Shown piece after piece: positions 54,737 through 64,000 of a stretch of 64,000 bases of DNA. Within the stretch, counting starts at the first letter, position 1. Each line of letters opens with the position of its first letter. The DNA lies in the NCBI GenBank assembly GCA_003313425.1, contig NHZP01000031.1, positions 555,963 through 619,962 on the forward strand, written 5' to 3'. The notes beneath the pieces were generated by a model. The model had not been told where the DNA came from. It did no database searches and saw only the letters and a list, made by a program, of their open reading frames with translations. This DNA is from Pseudopyrenochaeta lycopersici (taxonomy: Eukaryota > Ascomycota > Dothideomycetes > Pleosporales > Pseudopyrenochaetaceae). The position numbers were made by a program, and so were the translations under genes.

Positions 54737-55962
54737 ATGTAAGCATTAACAGTCGCGGCTATTTTAGTGTTTACTGCAGGCATAACTGCTAATGCTGCAC
54801 CTGTTATCCTCTTAGAAGGTCTCTCTGATAGCCTTCTGTCTGGGCTTCTAACTACGGTTGGCCTTAATATACCTGTAGGTGTTAATAATCTGTAGGTCCT
54901 ACACAGCGAATAATATACTAGGTTACTAATAGTATTAGGAGCTAGATAATCTGAGACTAGAGTTCTGAGGAGGCCCAGGCGGTTACAAAGAGAGAGCTAC
55001 AGCGAGGCTGGGGCCGCGGTAGACGTAGCTAGGCGGGTCGTGTTAGCGGTGTTGTTAAGGGTGTAACTAAGGGGATTGGCGGCGCAGTAGACGTAATTTT
55101 CATTAGGCAGACGATCTAGAACCAGACATCTCAAGAGGCGCAGCTAGTGGCGAAGAGAGAGCCACAGCGAGGCTGGGGCCGCGGTGGACGTGGCTGGGCG
55201 GGTTGTGTTGGCGGTGTTGTTAAGGGTGTAACTGAAGGTATTAGTAGGGTGGCAGATGGAATCTTTATTGGACAGATAATCTAAGACCAGACGTCTAAGG
55301 AATCGCAGCTAGTAGCGAAGAGAGAGCCACAGCAAGGCTGAGGACGTAGTAGACGCAGGTGAGCTGGTCGTATTAGCGACGTTGTTGAGGGCGTAACTAA
55401 AGGTATTAGCGGTACAGCAGATGCTATTTTCATTGGGCAGACGATCTAAGACTAGACCTCTTAGGAATCGCAGCTAGTTGCGAAGAGGGAGCCGCAGCGA
55501 GGCCGGGGACGTAGTAGACGCGGGCGAGGTAGTTGTGTTAGCAGTGTTGTGGAGGGCGTAAGTAAGGGGATTAGCGGCGCAGCAGACGCAATTTTTATCG
55601 GACAGACAATCCAAGACCAGACCTCTTAGGAGGCGCAGCTAGTAGCTAAGAGGGAGCTGTAGCGAGGCTAGGGACGTAGTAGACGCGGGCGAGGTAGTTA
55701 TGTTAGTGGGGTGGTTAAGGGTGTAAGTAAGGGTATTAGCGGGGTGGCAGATGGAATCTTTATCGGACAGACGATACAAGACCAAAGCTCTAAGGAGGCG
55801 CAACTAGTGGCGAAGAGGGAGGCACAGCGAGGCCAGGAAGGTGGTAGACTTAGGCAGGCAGGGATTTGCTAAGTGGGGGTTGAGTCAGCGTGTAATGGCG
55901 ACTCAGCTAGACCAGATTTAGAGTTTGGTGCAGATTTAGACTTTACTGGTGCAGATTTCTAA
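54737..55962 (+). pseudogene. Kex2-type repeat precursor (KEP-like secreted protein), RIP-broken
   Basis: A signal peptide starts at ATG 54737 (second codon TAA, otherwise ALTVAAILVFTAGITANAAP). The frame of the repeats differs by two bases from this, so an intron or indel lies at about 54890-54960. From 54988 a 55-codon unit repeats with Lys-Arg at exactly 165-bp steps (54988, 55153, 55318, 55483, 55648, 55813), each followed by E-[P/L]-Q-R-G, a Gly/Arg-rich stretch and an amphipathic part (GVVKGV, then IFIGQ). The frame ends in an acidic tail and TAA at 55960-55962. In fungi such layouts are cut by the Golgi protease Kex2 into several similar peptides. Stops at Gln and Trp codons show RIP. 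No modifying enzymes (for example UstYa type) were found nearby. Confidence 0.7.
54988..55870 (+). repeat. 165-bp tandem repeat, five to six copies
   Basis: Unit boundaries taken at the AAGAG[A/G]GAG that codes Lys-Arg-Glu. Five full units and a diverged sixth start. The length is constant, so the frame is kept. Confidence 0.93.
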
Positions 55963-56226
55963 GATAGATTATTAGTAGTTTCTATAAGCAAGTAAAGTAC
56001 AAAATATAGATTGTTAATAAGCAAGTTAATTTATTTAGGGTTGTAATAAGCTACTATAGATAAGGGAGTAATAAAAAGCAGTATATAAAGTATAAAAAAG
56101 AATTGTAAAAAGAAGGGTAAGGGATTGTATTAGAGGTAAGTAGTAATAGTATTATTATTTAGGGGGTTAGAGAGTAGGTTTAGAGTTAATTAAGAATAAG
56201 GTAGAGTTAAGTAAAAGGTATAGAAG

Positions 56227-56427
56227 TGTTAGATAAAATACTAAAATACGCTTTACAGAATTAATAATTACGATAAATTAATTGTGTGTTGATTATAATT
56301 ATATTCCTTATTAAGTTCTGTCTCCTACTTTCTTCTATATGTCCTCTACTTCTAAAGGTTCTGTCAATTAGTAATAGTTATTAGTCCTTCCTATACTGTA
56401 CTTCTAAGGTTCTCCTTATATTTAATA
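56227..56427 (-). repeat. Solo LTR with 5-bp target duplication (same Copia family)
   Basis: 201 bp, TGTTAGAT to TTTAATA, aligned with 9161-9377. Flanked by AGAAG on both sides (56222-56226 and 56428-56432), which confirms the ends and that it arose by insertion followed by LTR-LTR recombination. Confidence 0.88.
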
Positions 56428-56432
56428 AGAAG

Positions 56433-57119
56433 AGTAAGTTATTTTAGAGTTTAATAAGAGTAGGTTAAAAAGTGTTAAGATATAATAGAGAGTAGATTAG
56501 TAGCAGTAAGAGATTAATTAAAATTAAGATTAAGAGTATTCTTATTAGATATAAATGTGTAAGTTTAAGGAGGCTAGATAGTAGCATAAGTATTAAGTAG
56601 AACTAGTTAGTAGAAGGGCATATAAAAGAGTTTTAATAGAGAAGACATAATAAAGCAACTAGGGTAATAATAATAAATTTAGGGTTAGTTTAGGTAAATA
56701 GTTATTTTATATAACAAGGGGGATAAGTTATTAATTAGAATAATATAGTAATTTAATTTAGTAATAGTAGAAGGATAAGCATAGAGGTATTTAGTATTAT
56801 AAGAGAAGAGTTATATATATTAGTAGAAGAAGAAGAAGTAATAGGTTATAAATTAGGTAATAGAGGTTAGGTTAGAGTTCTATAGAAGATTAGAAGATTA
56901 GAAGATAAAGAAGAGTTATAAGTAGATTTTAAAAGTGTAGGTAAAGTAAGTAATAGTAGTAAAGTATTTAGGTTAAAGGTTAGAGTAAGTTAAGTAGGGG
57001 TAAAAGAGGGGCAAACAACTAAAGTAGGGGTAAATAAGAAGGAAAGTAGTAAAGTAGGGGTAAATAAGGAGTAAACAACTAGAGTAGGGGTAAAAAAGGA
57101 GTTAGTAACTAGAGTAGTA
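56433..57119. other. C-poor, purine-rich decayed DNA with a 30-bp repeat
   Basis: From 56993 to 57120 a 30-bp unit of AGTAGGGGTAAA type recurs about four times, coding a ten-residue TT[K/R]VGVN[K] type repeat. It leads into the Cys cluster of copy F, so it may be its linker. Confidence 0.5.
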
Positions 57120-57720
57120 GTAAACTTATAAGAAGGTGTAACCGTAACAAGGGGCGGTCTAAGCAGCAGGCTAAGTAGCAGCAATACAAGCGGCGATAGG
57201 AGCAGCAGGAGCGCGAGGCAGCAGTGCACAGTCTGTGGCAGTGTCCGCAGCTAGGGCAGGAGGGTTTCTAAGAGATAGATAAGCTGCGGAGCAGAGTAAG
57301 GTATAAAAAGGAGGTTCAAACGTGCTGGAAGTGTGGGATAATAGAGTATCTCTGCGGCAGAAAGCAAGGTAGCAAGCAGAGCAGTAAGCAGAGCAGCAAG
57401 CAGAGTAGTAGGCAGGCAGATTGCGCATAGCCGAACGTAGCGATAGCAGTACTATATAGGCTACGAGCAGGAGCAGAGGCAAAAGCAAGGCTAGAGGTAG
57501 GTAGAGGAATTTAAGATAGTAGGCTTTGGGAGGTAGGATATCAAGGGCAGGTAGATAGTAAGGAGGAGCTAGGTAGATAGATAGGAGAGGTATATCAAGA
57601 TAGGCAGATTTTTAAGCATATTATTAGTAAAGGAGTAGCTAGTATTATATATAGTATCTTAGAAGAGGAAAGAAGAAAATAGATATATTTTATATAGTAT
57701 TTATAAAAGAATAGTTAACT
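57120..57720 (+). pseudogene. OrsD-RecQ family gene F, C-terminal end only
   Basis: One frame reads HSLWQCPQLGQEGF, RVRYKKEVQTCWKCGIIEYL and CGRKQ, the Cys cluster found at the C-terminus of family members (compare 50941-51130 in copy C). It continues with VDSKEELGRQ and related residues to about 57680. The upstream helicase and central parts are missing or unreadable. Confidence 0.5.
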
Positions 57721-57723
57721 AGT

Positions 57724-57896
57724 TTAAATAAGAAAAAAGAAGAAGAGAGTAAAGTAATTTAATATAAGATGTTAGAAGGAGAGTAGAGAATAGCTAGCTA
57801 CGTTAAATAAGAAAAAGAAGAAAGAGAGTAAAGTAATTTAATGTAAGACATTAGAAAGAGGGTAAAGAATAGCTAGCTACTTTAAATAATATATAA
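57724..57896 (+). repeat. 88-bp tandem duplication
   Basis: Two copies of a unit running from TTTAAATAAGAAAAA to GAATAGCTAGCTAC, about 90% alike by eye. Confidence 0.75.
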
Positions 57897-59384
57897 AATA
57901 GCTATAATTAGGTTAATTTTAAGAAAAGTTAAGTTTATATATAAGTCTTAGTAGAAAATACTATATAAATAACAATAGTAAGAAGCTATAGTATATAAAA
58001 TTATTCTAGAAATATAGTAGTATAACTTTTATAGTAGTATAATAAGAAGTTATTAAAATATAAAAGTTAAAAGATAAAAAGAAAAGAAGAATAAAAATAT
58101 TAGAGTTAATAATTAATAATCTTATAGTAAAGAATAGTTTTTAAAGTAAAGTAGATAAAATAGTAGGAAAGAAGAAAGTAGTAGGTAAAGTAGCAGTAAG
58201 TAAAGTAAAGTAGAAGATAAAATAGTAGTATGTAAGATAGTAGTATGTAAGATAGTAGAAAGTAAGATAGTAGAAAATAAGATAGTAAGTAAAAGTATAG
58301 CTAAAGTAGTAGTAAGTAAAAGAGTAGATAATATAGTAGTAGGTAATATAGTAGATAAAGAAGTAGATAAGAAAGTAGTAAGTTAAGTAGTAGGTAAAGT
58401 AGTTAATAAGTAAGTAGATAAAATAAAAGTAGATAAAGTAGTAGTAAAAGAAGTAAAAGTAAATAATAGGTTAGTGGTATTAATAGGAAAAAAGAAGAGG
58501 AAGGTAAAAGAATTAAAATATAGTATAAAGAAGAGTAAATAATAAGTAAGTATAATTAAAAGAAAGAGGTTAAAAAGAGTAAAGTAATAAAAGATAAGTT
58601 AAAAAGCGTAAAGTAATAAAATAGAAACAAAAGAAAGTAAAGTAATAAAATAGAGGTTAAAGAAGAATAGATAGTAAGTAGTATTAATTAGAAAAAAAAA
58701 GATAGTATAATAATATAAAAGAGTATAGTAAATAGAGATATTATAAGTAATAGAGTAGATAGTATAGTAGAAGTAATATTATAAAAGTTCCGAATTTAAA
58801 AAGAATAAAATAGTAGGAATAGTTTTAAAGTTAATAAGAATAATTAAAGTAAGTAGTAAGTAGTTAAAGACTAAGTAGTAAATAGTTTTATAAAAAAAAC
58901 GAAAGTAAAGTAATATAATATAGGAGAGAAGAATAGTAAGTTATAAGTAATAGAGTAGGTAGTATAGTAGAAGTAGTAAAATTAAGATATAGAATTTTAA
59001 GAAAATAGGATAGTAGAGATAGGTTTAAAGTTATTGAGAAATATTATTTAACGTTAGTATAAGTAGAGAGTAGTAAGTAGAAGGTAGTTTTATGTTATTA
59101 AGGTTAAAAAAAAGTAAAGTAATAGAATATAGTATAGATAGATAAAAGGGATGTACTAGGTAGTATTATAGGTTAAAAAGAAAAGAGTTAAGTAATTTAA
59201 AATAGTATAGAGGGAGATAGTAGAGTTTTAGTAGGTAGTTTTATAGAGTTAAGAGTTAGGAAAATAAAGTAATAGTATTTTAGTAGACAGATAGTAAGGT
59301 TTTCGTAAGTAGTATTAATTAGAAAAAAAAAAGAAGAGTTAAGTAATTATATAAAGTATTTTAAGAGATAGATAGTAGAGATTC
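57897..59384. other. Strongly C-depleted, purine-rich DNA with degenerate repeats
   Basis: C is almost absent on plus while G is common. One frame at about 58140-58560 stays nearly open and gives a Lys/Val-rich repeat (units like KVV, KIVE). From about 58560 to 59380 roughly 100-140-bp degenerate repeats recur (AGTATTAATTAGAAAAAAAA near 58690 and again near 59310). No known domain. Confidence 0.5.
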
Positions 59385-59865
59385 GCTAACAGCAAAGACC
59401 GAAGGGATTAAGGTCGTTTTTGGGGTTAATCCCCTGAAAAACCCTAGCAGTTGGGGCCTTAATCCCTAAGGTCGATAATATCAATGGGATTAAGGTCTGA
59501 ACTTGCGTGGATTGCGCTGCAACTTCACAGTCTAATGCATCTAACTCCGTTGCGTTGATTGAACCAACTTTCATGACGATTGGACAAGTATGTCGTGAGA
59601 TATTTAATGAAAAGTGTAATGGTTTTCGTGGTTGTTAGGGTAGGCCGTGCGCGTTTGAGTTGAGTAACAATGCCAAGATTAGGGTTTCGAGACACCATAC
59701 AAAGTGCCCGGGGGAGAGTCCGACAGCGTGATAGACAAGGCATCACAAAAAGAAAGTTCATTGAAGTACAGTAATTTCCGTTAGAACGACCGCGAGGATT
59801 GCAACCATATAAGGAAGAGAAAGGGCAATTTTATAGAGTATATATTGTCTATGTAGATTAATACA
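59385..59865. promoter_or_regulatory. Upstream region of gene B; start of the CT-free tract
   Basis: 59400-59490 carries inverted GGGATTAAGG / CCTTAATCCC elements, possibly the end of a repeat. CT dinucleotides are normal until about 59567; after that only one occurs (59849-59850). No gene; presumably the promoter and 5' leader of gene B. Confidence 0.45.
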
Positions 59866-62800
59866 ATGGAGCAGTTTACCAGCATTTTTGAGTATTTGCC
59901 AGCACAGCGCATCGCCGTATGCAAGAGCCACCAACAGGGTGTTATTAAATCCCAGTTGAAGACCCATTTAGACACCAAGCATCAGGAATATGTTCGCAGG
60001 ACACGTTGGGAAATCGTCGAGGTAGTACAGGCAGAGGCATCATTGCAACAATGGGCCATGACCCAAGACGAGGTTGTTTACCCCAGCCCAGAGTCCAGCC
60101 CGTTGCCCCATTTGCCGGTGTACCACGACGGATTGCGTTGCCAGCAGTGCCCGTACGTTAATCGTAGCATCAAACGTATCCAAGAGCATTGTCGACAAGA
60201 GCATGGTTGGAAGGGGGACAGTCGGCCGAAGCCAGGGCGTCCGTCAGGCACGCGAACCATGTGGGCAACCGTGTCATGCCAAAAGTTCCAAAACACCAGT
60301 AAGATGGGCCGATTGTTTGAGGTCAGCGCAGCCACAGAGGCCCAGCACACAGGCGACGCGGACGTGGACGTAAGCCGGGCGATTGAGGAGTCGTTGGTCC
60401 AGGCCACAGCCCAGTTAGAGGAGTTGGAAGAGAAGAAGAATTCCACCATCCAAGCCAACGACGACCGGTACGATTTTAGCAAGTGGTTGGATCGAGCGGG
60501 TTGGGCCCGACATTTGAAAGGGTTGAAGCGTGATTGGTTGTTAACAATGGCGACAAAGCCCACGACCAAGGAGCGCGCATTGTACGAGGTATGTTGGGCA
60601 GCACGCCATGGTCATGTGGCGGGCACAGCAGGCGTCCAAGGCAAGTGTGGTCGGGTTACCAGCCATGATGTACATCAATCGGCGAGAGTTTGGTGGCAAG
60701 GGCAACGAGAAGCCGTTCAATGCGCAGCAAACAGGAAAAACAATGGTCAGGTACAGCAATTGGTGGTTGGAGATTATTTCATACATTTGGCGGACCCACG
60801 AGTTGCCCGTTGTCAGCAGCCGCAACGACGACGTGGAGGTGGAAGGAAAGAGACCGCCGTATCACATCAGTGGCAGGCAGGATATGTGGTTGCAAAAGAT
60901 CAAGATGATCGTAGGGCGGGACCAGGAGGAGGATTGGTTTGAGGAGATGGGAGTCGGACGGCGAGGGCGACGAGGAGAGGTTGGACGAGACGCAGGAGGA
61001 GGAATTAGAGGGCCATGTGTTGCAGTTCATGTTAGCATTGTTGGACCATTTTTTGGGCGACAGTGAGTACACGAGCGCGTTGATCAGTGGTATGGCCGTG
61101 TTGGGGATCAGCGCCGAGGACGGTTGGTTGAGCCCGTTGGTATACACGCCAAGCAGGCCGCCATCGTCAACACATCACGCATTGTTGGTGTTGTACAAGT
61201 CGACCCCAGTTGCGGCAGCAAGAAGTAGGCAAGTTAATGGCCGAGGGTTGGGGAGCAGAAGATGCAAAAGCCATGGCACCAAGCCATTTCCATTTGGTGC
61301 AGGAGATGGCCCAGCGGTTTTATGACGTTGACCGATTACAATGGCAAGCCAACGCCCATTGATTATATACAGCGGTTGAAGGCATTTGGATTCCACATCC
61401 GGTACAACACGAACGCAGAGGAGTGGTCGATTGGAACGGCGATACGTTGTTGTACCGTAACATCCGGTTCAGCATGCCGCAAATGCGGTCGATGATCCAC
61501 GGCACAATGGCCAGCACACGACAACAGATTGTAAGGGATTTAATGTTGTTGCAGATAGACGACGAGGGCGCGATAGCCAAAGACACAACGGCGTTGCCAG
61601 TCATCGATTGGGCAAGGTTGGTCGACAATGCAGCCGAGCAGCGGGTTGGGTGGAGTTTCATGGAAGACCCGCGCAACAAAAATGCCACAAGCGTAGATGA
61701 TCCCAAGCAGTGGTTAGCGCAGCGGGTACAGAAGGAAAAGGCCATACAAAATAGTTTTATCGACGTTGAGGTGACACGGGCGGCGTTACCCAGAGGTGGA
61801 AGCGTGGTGTGGTTACGGGACCGCATACAGGCATACGGGCAAGCCATGAAAGAAGCCCGACACAAGTTGGGCAGCGTTAGTCCATATGACAGGAGGTGCA
61901 CCAGCGCGGGGCGACGGAGTTGGTGACGGTCAAATACAAAAATAGCGCGAATGGTGACAGTCGAGGAATTTTTATCGAAGATGGGTTGGTAGTGTTTGTT
62001 ACCAAATATCACAAGAATATCGGGACAGTCAGGCAACGGTAAAGTAATCCACCGATATTTACCACGCGAAGTAGGCGAATTAGTCGTTTATTATTTGTGG
62101 TTCGCCAGCCCGTTTTGGCACCAGATCGAGGGGGCGGTTTCGTGGCAAGGGCGGTAGACACGAGCGCATATATGTGGGAGCCCCAGCCGGAGCAGGTTGG
62201 CAGAAACCCGAGAGGAAAAGAAGACGCGGTGCCGAGAGCGTCCAGTGCCGCAGCAAGAGCGCAAAGAGAGACAGCAGATGCCGCAGCGTCCGGTCGAGCG
62301 AGCCAGGATTCGTGGGAAGAGGGGGCCGAGTCGGGGTGACGATACAGAGCAACCAGACGACCAGCAGCGCCCCATAGAGTTGTGGAACACCAACCGGGTC
62401 AAGCACGCGATGCAGAAAGCATCGTTGCCGCATATGGGTGTCAAGTTAAATGTGCAGGCGTGGAGACATGGCACCAAGGCGATGTACCGTCGATACATTC
62501 ACAACCGGGCCGCGGTCAAGGCATTTTTAGACGCCGACGAGGACAGTGACGGTTCAGAAAACGAAGATGAGTTTTTCGACATCCAGACAGGTTCACGGCA
62601 GCCGCATGGCCGGCGGCATATACGGACGACCCGTCACGGAGGCATGTTCAGCGTCGAGGCGAAGAGGGTCGGGTTACGTTTGGCCAGCATGGAGTGGCAT
62701 GCGTTTTTGCAGATTCCGTCCACCATGTCGATGAAACCGCGGAAAGGCACGCAGGCAGCAGCAGCCCGTAAAGAAGCAGTAGAGGAAGAATACCGTCGGT

Positions 62801-63976
62801 GGAAGATGATGCGGTTGGTGGACGTAGACGCCGAGTTGAAGAATTTGGTGGGGGACCAGGCCGAATTCCGCAGCGTCCAAAGGCCAGCCATCCAAGCGAT
62901 TATGCAGCACAAGAGCCCAGTAGTAGCCATCATGGGCACAGGGGCCGGCAAGAGCGTGTTGTTCATGTTGCCAGCGTCGGTGTCCACCGGGGTAACGATC
63001 GTGATTGTTCCGTTGGTTGCATTGCGGTTCGACATGAAAGAGCGGTGCGAGCAGTTGGGCATTGTCAGTGCAGAATGGAACAGTCGACGGCCGCACGAGT
63101 CCGCGCAAGTCATGTTTGTAACGCCCGAGGCAGCGGTGGGCGAGATGTTTGGCGATTACATCACCCGACAGCGGTTGATGGGACGTTTGGATCGGATTGT
63201 GGTGGACGAGTGTCATGCCGTATTAGATTCGTTGGACGGTTTCCGTAGCCGGATGTTGAAGTTAAGAAGTTTGGTTCGAGTGGAGACACAGATGGTGTAT
63301 TTAACGGCGACATTGCGGCCCAGCGAAGAGCAGCAGTTCATCGACGTGATGGGATTACCGTCCAAGAGGCAGTGCCAGTGGTTCCGCGGACAGACGACGC
63401 GTAAGAACATCCGATATCGAGTACATGCGTACGACACAGCCGACGAGCAGCAAGCAGTCCAGCATTTGGTGGAGGATTTGAAGAATAAGTACCCGTTGCC
63501 CGGCCAGGTTGTTGTGTATTGCGGTTTAGTGAAGCGAACAAAAGACATGGCCAAGAAGTTAGGGGCCGTTTGTTACCATCGGGAAGTTGGCAGTATCGAA
63601 GAGAAGAAGGAGATTGTCAAACAATTAACCAGTGGACAACAGCAGGTGTTCACAGCGACCAACGCGTTAGGGTTAGGGATCGATGCGCCGACGATCCGCG
63701 CGGTAGTTCACATAGGCACAATCCGCAAGATGCGGCATTACGCACAAGAAAGTGCCGGGCAGGCGTGATGGTAAGCCGAGTGAGGCAATCATCATGCGAG
63801 GGTATCGGAAAACACGACAAGGGAGGGTGTATGGTAAGTTTGGCAAGGACGTGGAGGCAGAGATGCAGGATTTGATTGCGGGAGAGGGGTGTATGCGGAA
63901 GGTGATTGACCAGGCGATGGATGGGGCGGATGGAGTGGATTGGGGTGGACACGCGGTGGGAGTGCGAGGAGGATGA
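59866..63976 (+). pseudogene. OrsD-RecQ gene B (zinc fingers, central domain, RecQ helicase) with uniform frame breaks
   Basis: Start ATG 59866. Frame 1 to about 60588: OrsD finger one (CKSHQQ ... HLDTKHQ), PLPHLPVYHDGLRCQQC finger two with HCRQEH. Then the central region in changing frames: MVMWRAQQASK, QFMLALLDHF, GDTLLYRNIRFSMPQMR, GGAPARG / TELVTVKYKN, HRYLPREVGELVVYYLW. The helicase (62197-63768) is intact in one frame: Walker A GTGAGKS near 62940, VDECH near 63202, YLTATL, GLGIDAP and the QES block near 63750. The Cys tail begins at the window end (ERCQRC). Frame changes occur near 60589, 60940, 61195, 61318, 61420, 61884, 61913, 62028, 62155, 62193, 63764 and 63930; single steps all move forward one base. 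There are no RIP stops. Leu is coded only by TTG/TTA. The right end lies outside the window. Confidence 0.8.
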
Positions 63977-64000
63977 GGAGCGGTGTCAACGTTGCGCGAG

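Noticed and set aside
57171..57488. Minus-strand Leu/Ala-rich frame
   Set aside because: Reverse reading of the purine-rich plus strand, which carries the Cys cluster of copy F.
60078..63216. Several minus-strand frames of 94-238 codons opposite gene B
   Set aside because: The absence of CT on plus removes many chances for stops on minus; no domain is present and the plus strand holds the conserved gene.
59866..63768. Introns as the cause of the frame changes in gene B
   Set aside because: Conserved blocks are contiguous across the breaks, with no extra sequence of intron length; a GTATGT near 60589 would give only a 40-bp intron and remove conserved residues.
59866..63976. Programmed +1 frameshifting of the ciliate type
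   Set aside because: The breaks do not occur at stop codons or at a shared slippery sequence.
1..64000. CRISPR arrays, rRNA and tRNA genes
   Set aside because: None of the direct repeats have CRISPR spacing, and no tRNA- or rRNA-like conserved sequence was seen.

Overview
The window is nuclear DNA of a filamentous ascomycete (Pezizomycotina). The evidence is short spliceable introns, a HET-domain relic, a Dal5-type transporter, fungal Copia, chromovirus, Fot1/pogo and Tc1/mariner elements, and very heavy C-to-T (RIP-like) decay. I cannot name the species. No rRNA, tRNA or CRISPR was seen.

Layout. 1-2.5 kb: 3' end of a readable Copia element with its LTR. 2.5-10 kb: AT-rich repeat graveyard (Copia gag-protease relic on minus, a TA-flanked inverted-repeat element, a Tc1/mariner relic, a solo LTR). 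10-13.5 kb: relic of a large OrsD-type zinc-finger gene split by a Tc1/mariner relic, then a transcription-factor fragment. 14.8-17.5 kb: a small island with two divergent, paralogous small secreted cysteine-rich genes. 18.4-20.2 kb: decayed Copia gag. 21.9-25 kb: a Fot1/pogo relic with TA target site and a Tc1/mariner relic nested in it. 25.3-26.3 kb: a HET pseudogene broken at Trp and Gln codons. 28.9-30.8 kb: an intact six-exon MFS transporter gene. 31.9-34.8 kb: two Gypsy LTR-gag relics.

From 35 kb to the end, most of the sequence is a same-strand series of one gene family: OrsD-type double C2H2 finger, then a central region with tyrosine-recombinase-like motifs (my inference), then in some copies a RecQ-type helicase, then a Cys/His cluster. 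Copies: E (35.4-36.7), A (37.0-46.8, split by a full-length Gypsy chromovirus with identical LTRs and a 5-bp target duplication), C (47.0-51.5, no helicase), F (57.1-57.7, C-terminal end only) and B (59.9 to window end). Copies A and C keep a single reading frame for over 4 kb and are broken only by stop codons. Copy B is not RIP-decayed and has no stop-codon decay, but it contains no CT dinucleotide at all over about 4.1 kb and has about a dozen frame breaks that all shift the same way.

Between C and F lie two divergent relics of secreted-protein genes. One is a Kex2-type repeat precursor with six Lys-Arg sites exactly 165 bp apart.

Likely functional today: the MFS transporter, the two small secreted genes, and the Gypsy element. 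The visible Copia reading frame is also open. Almost everything else is decayed repeat.
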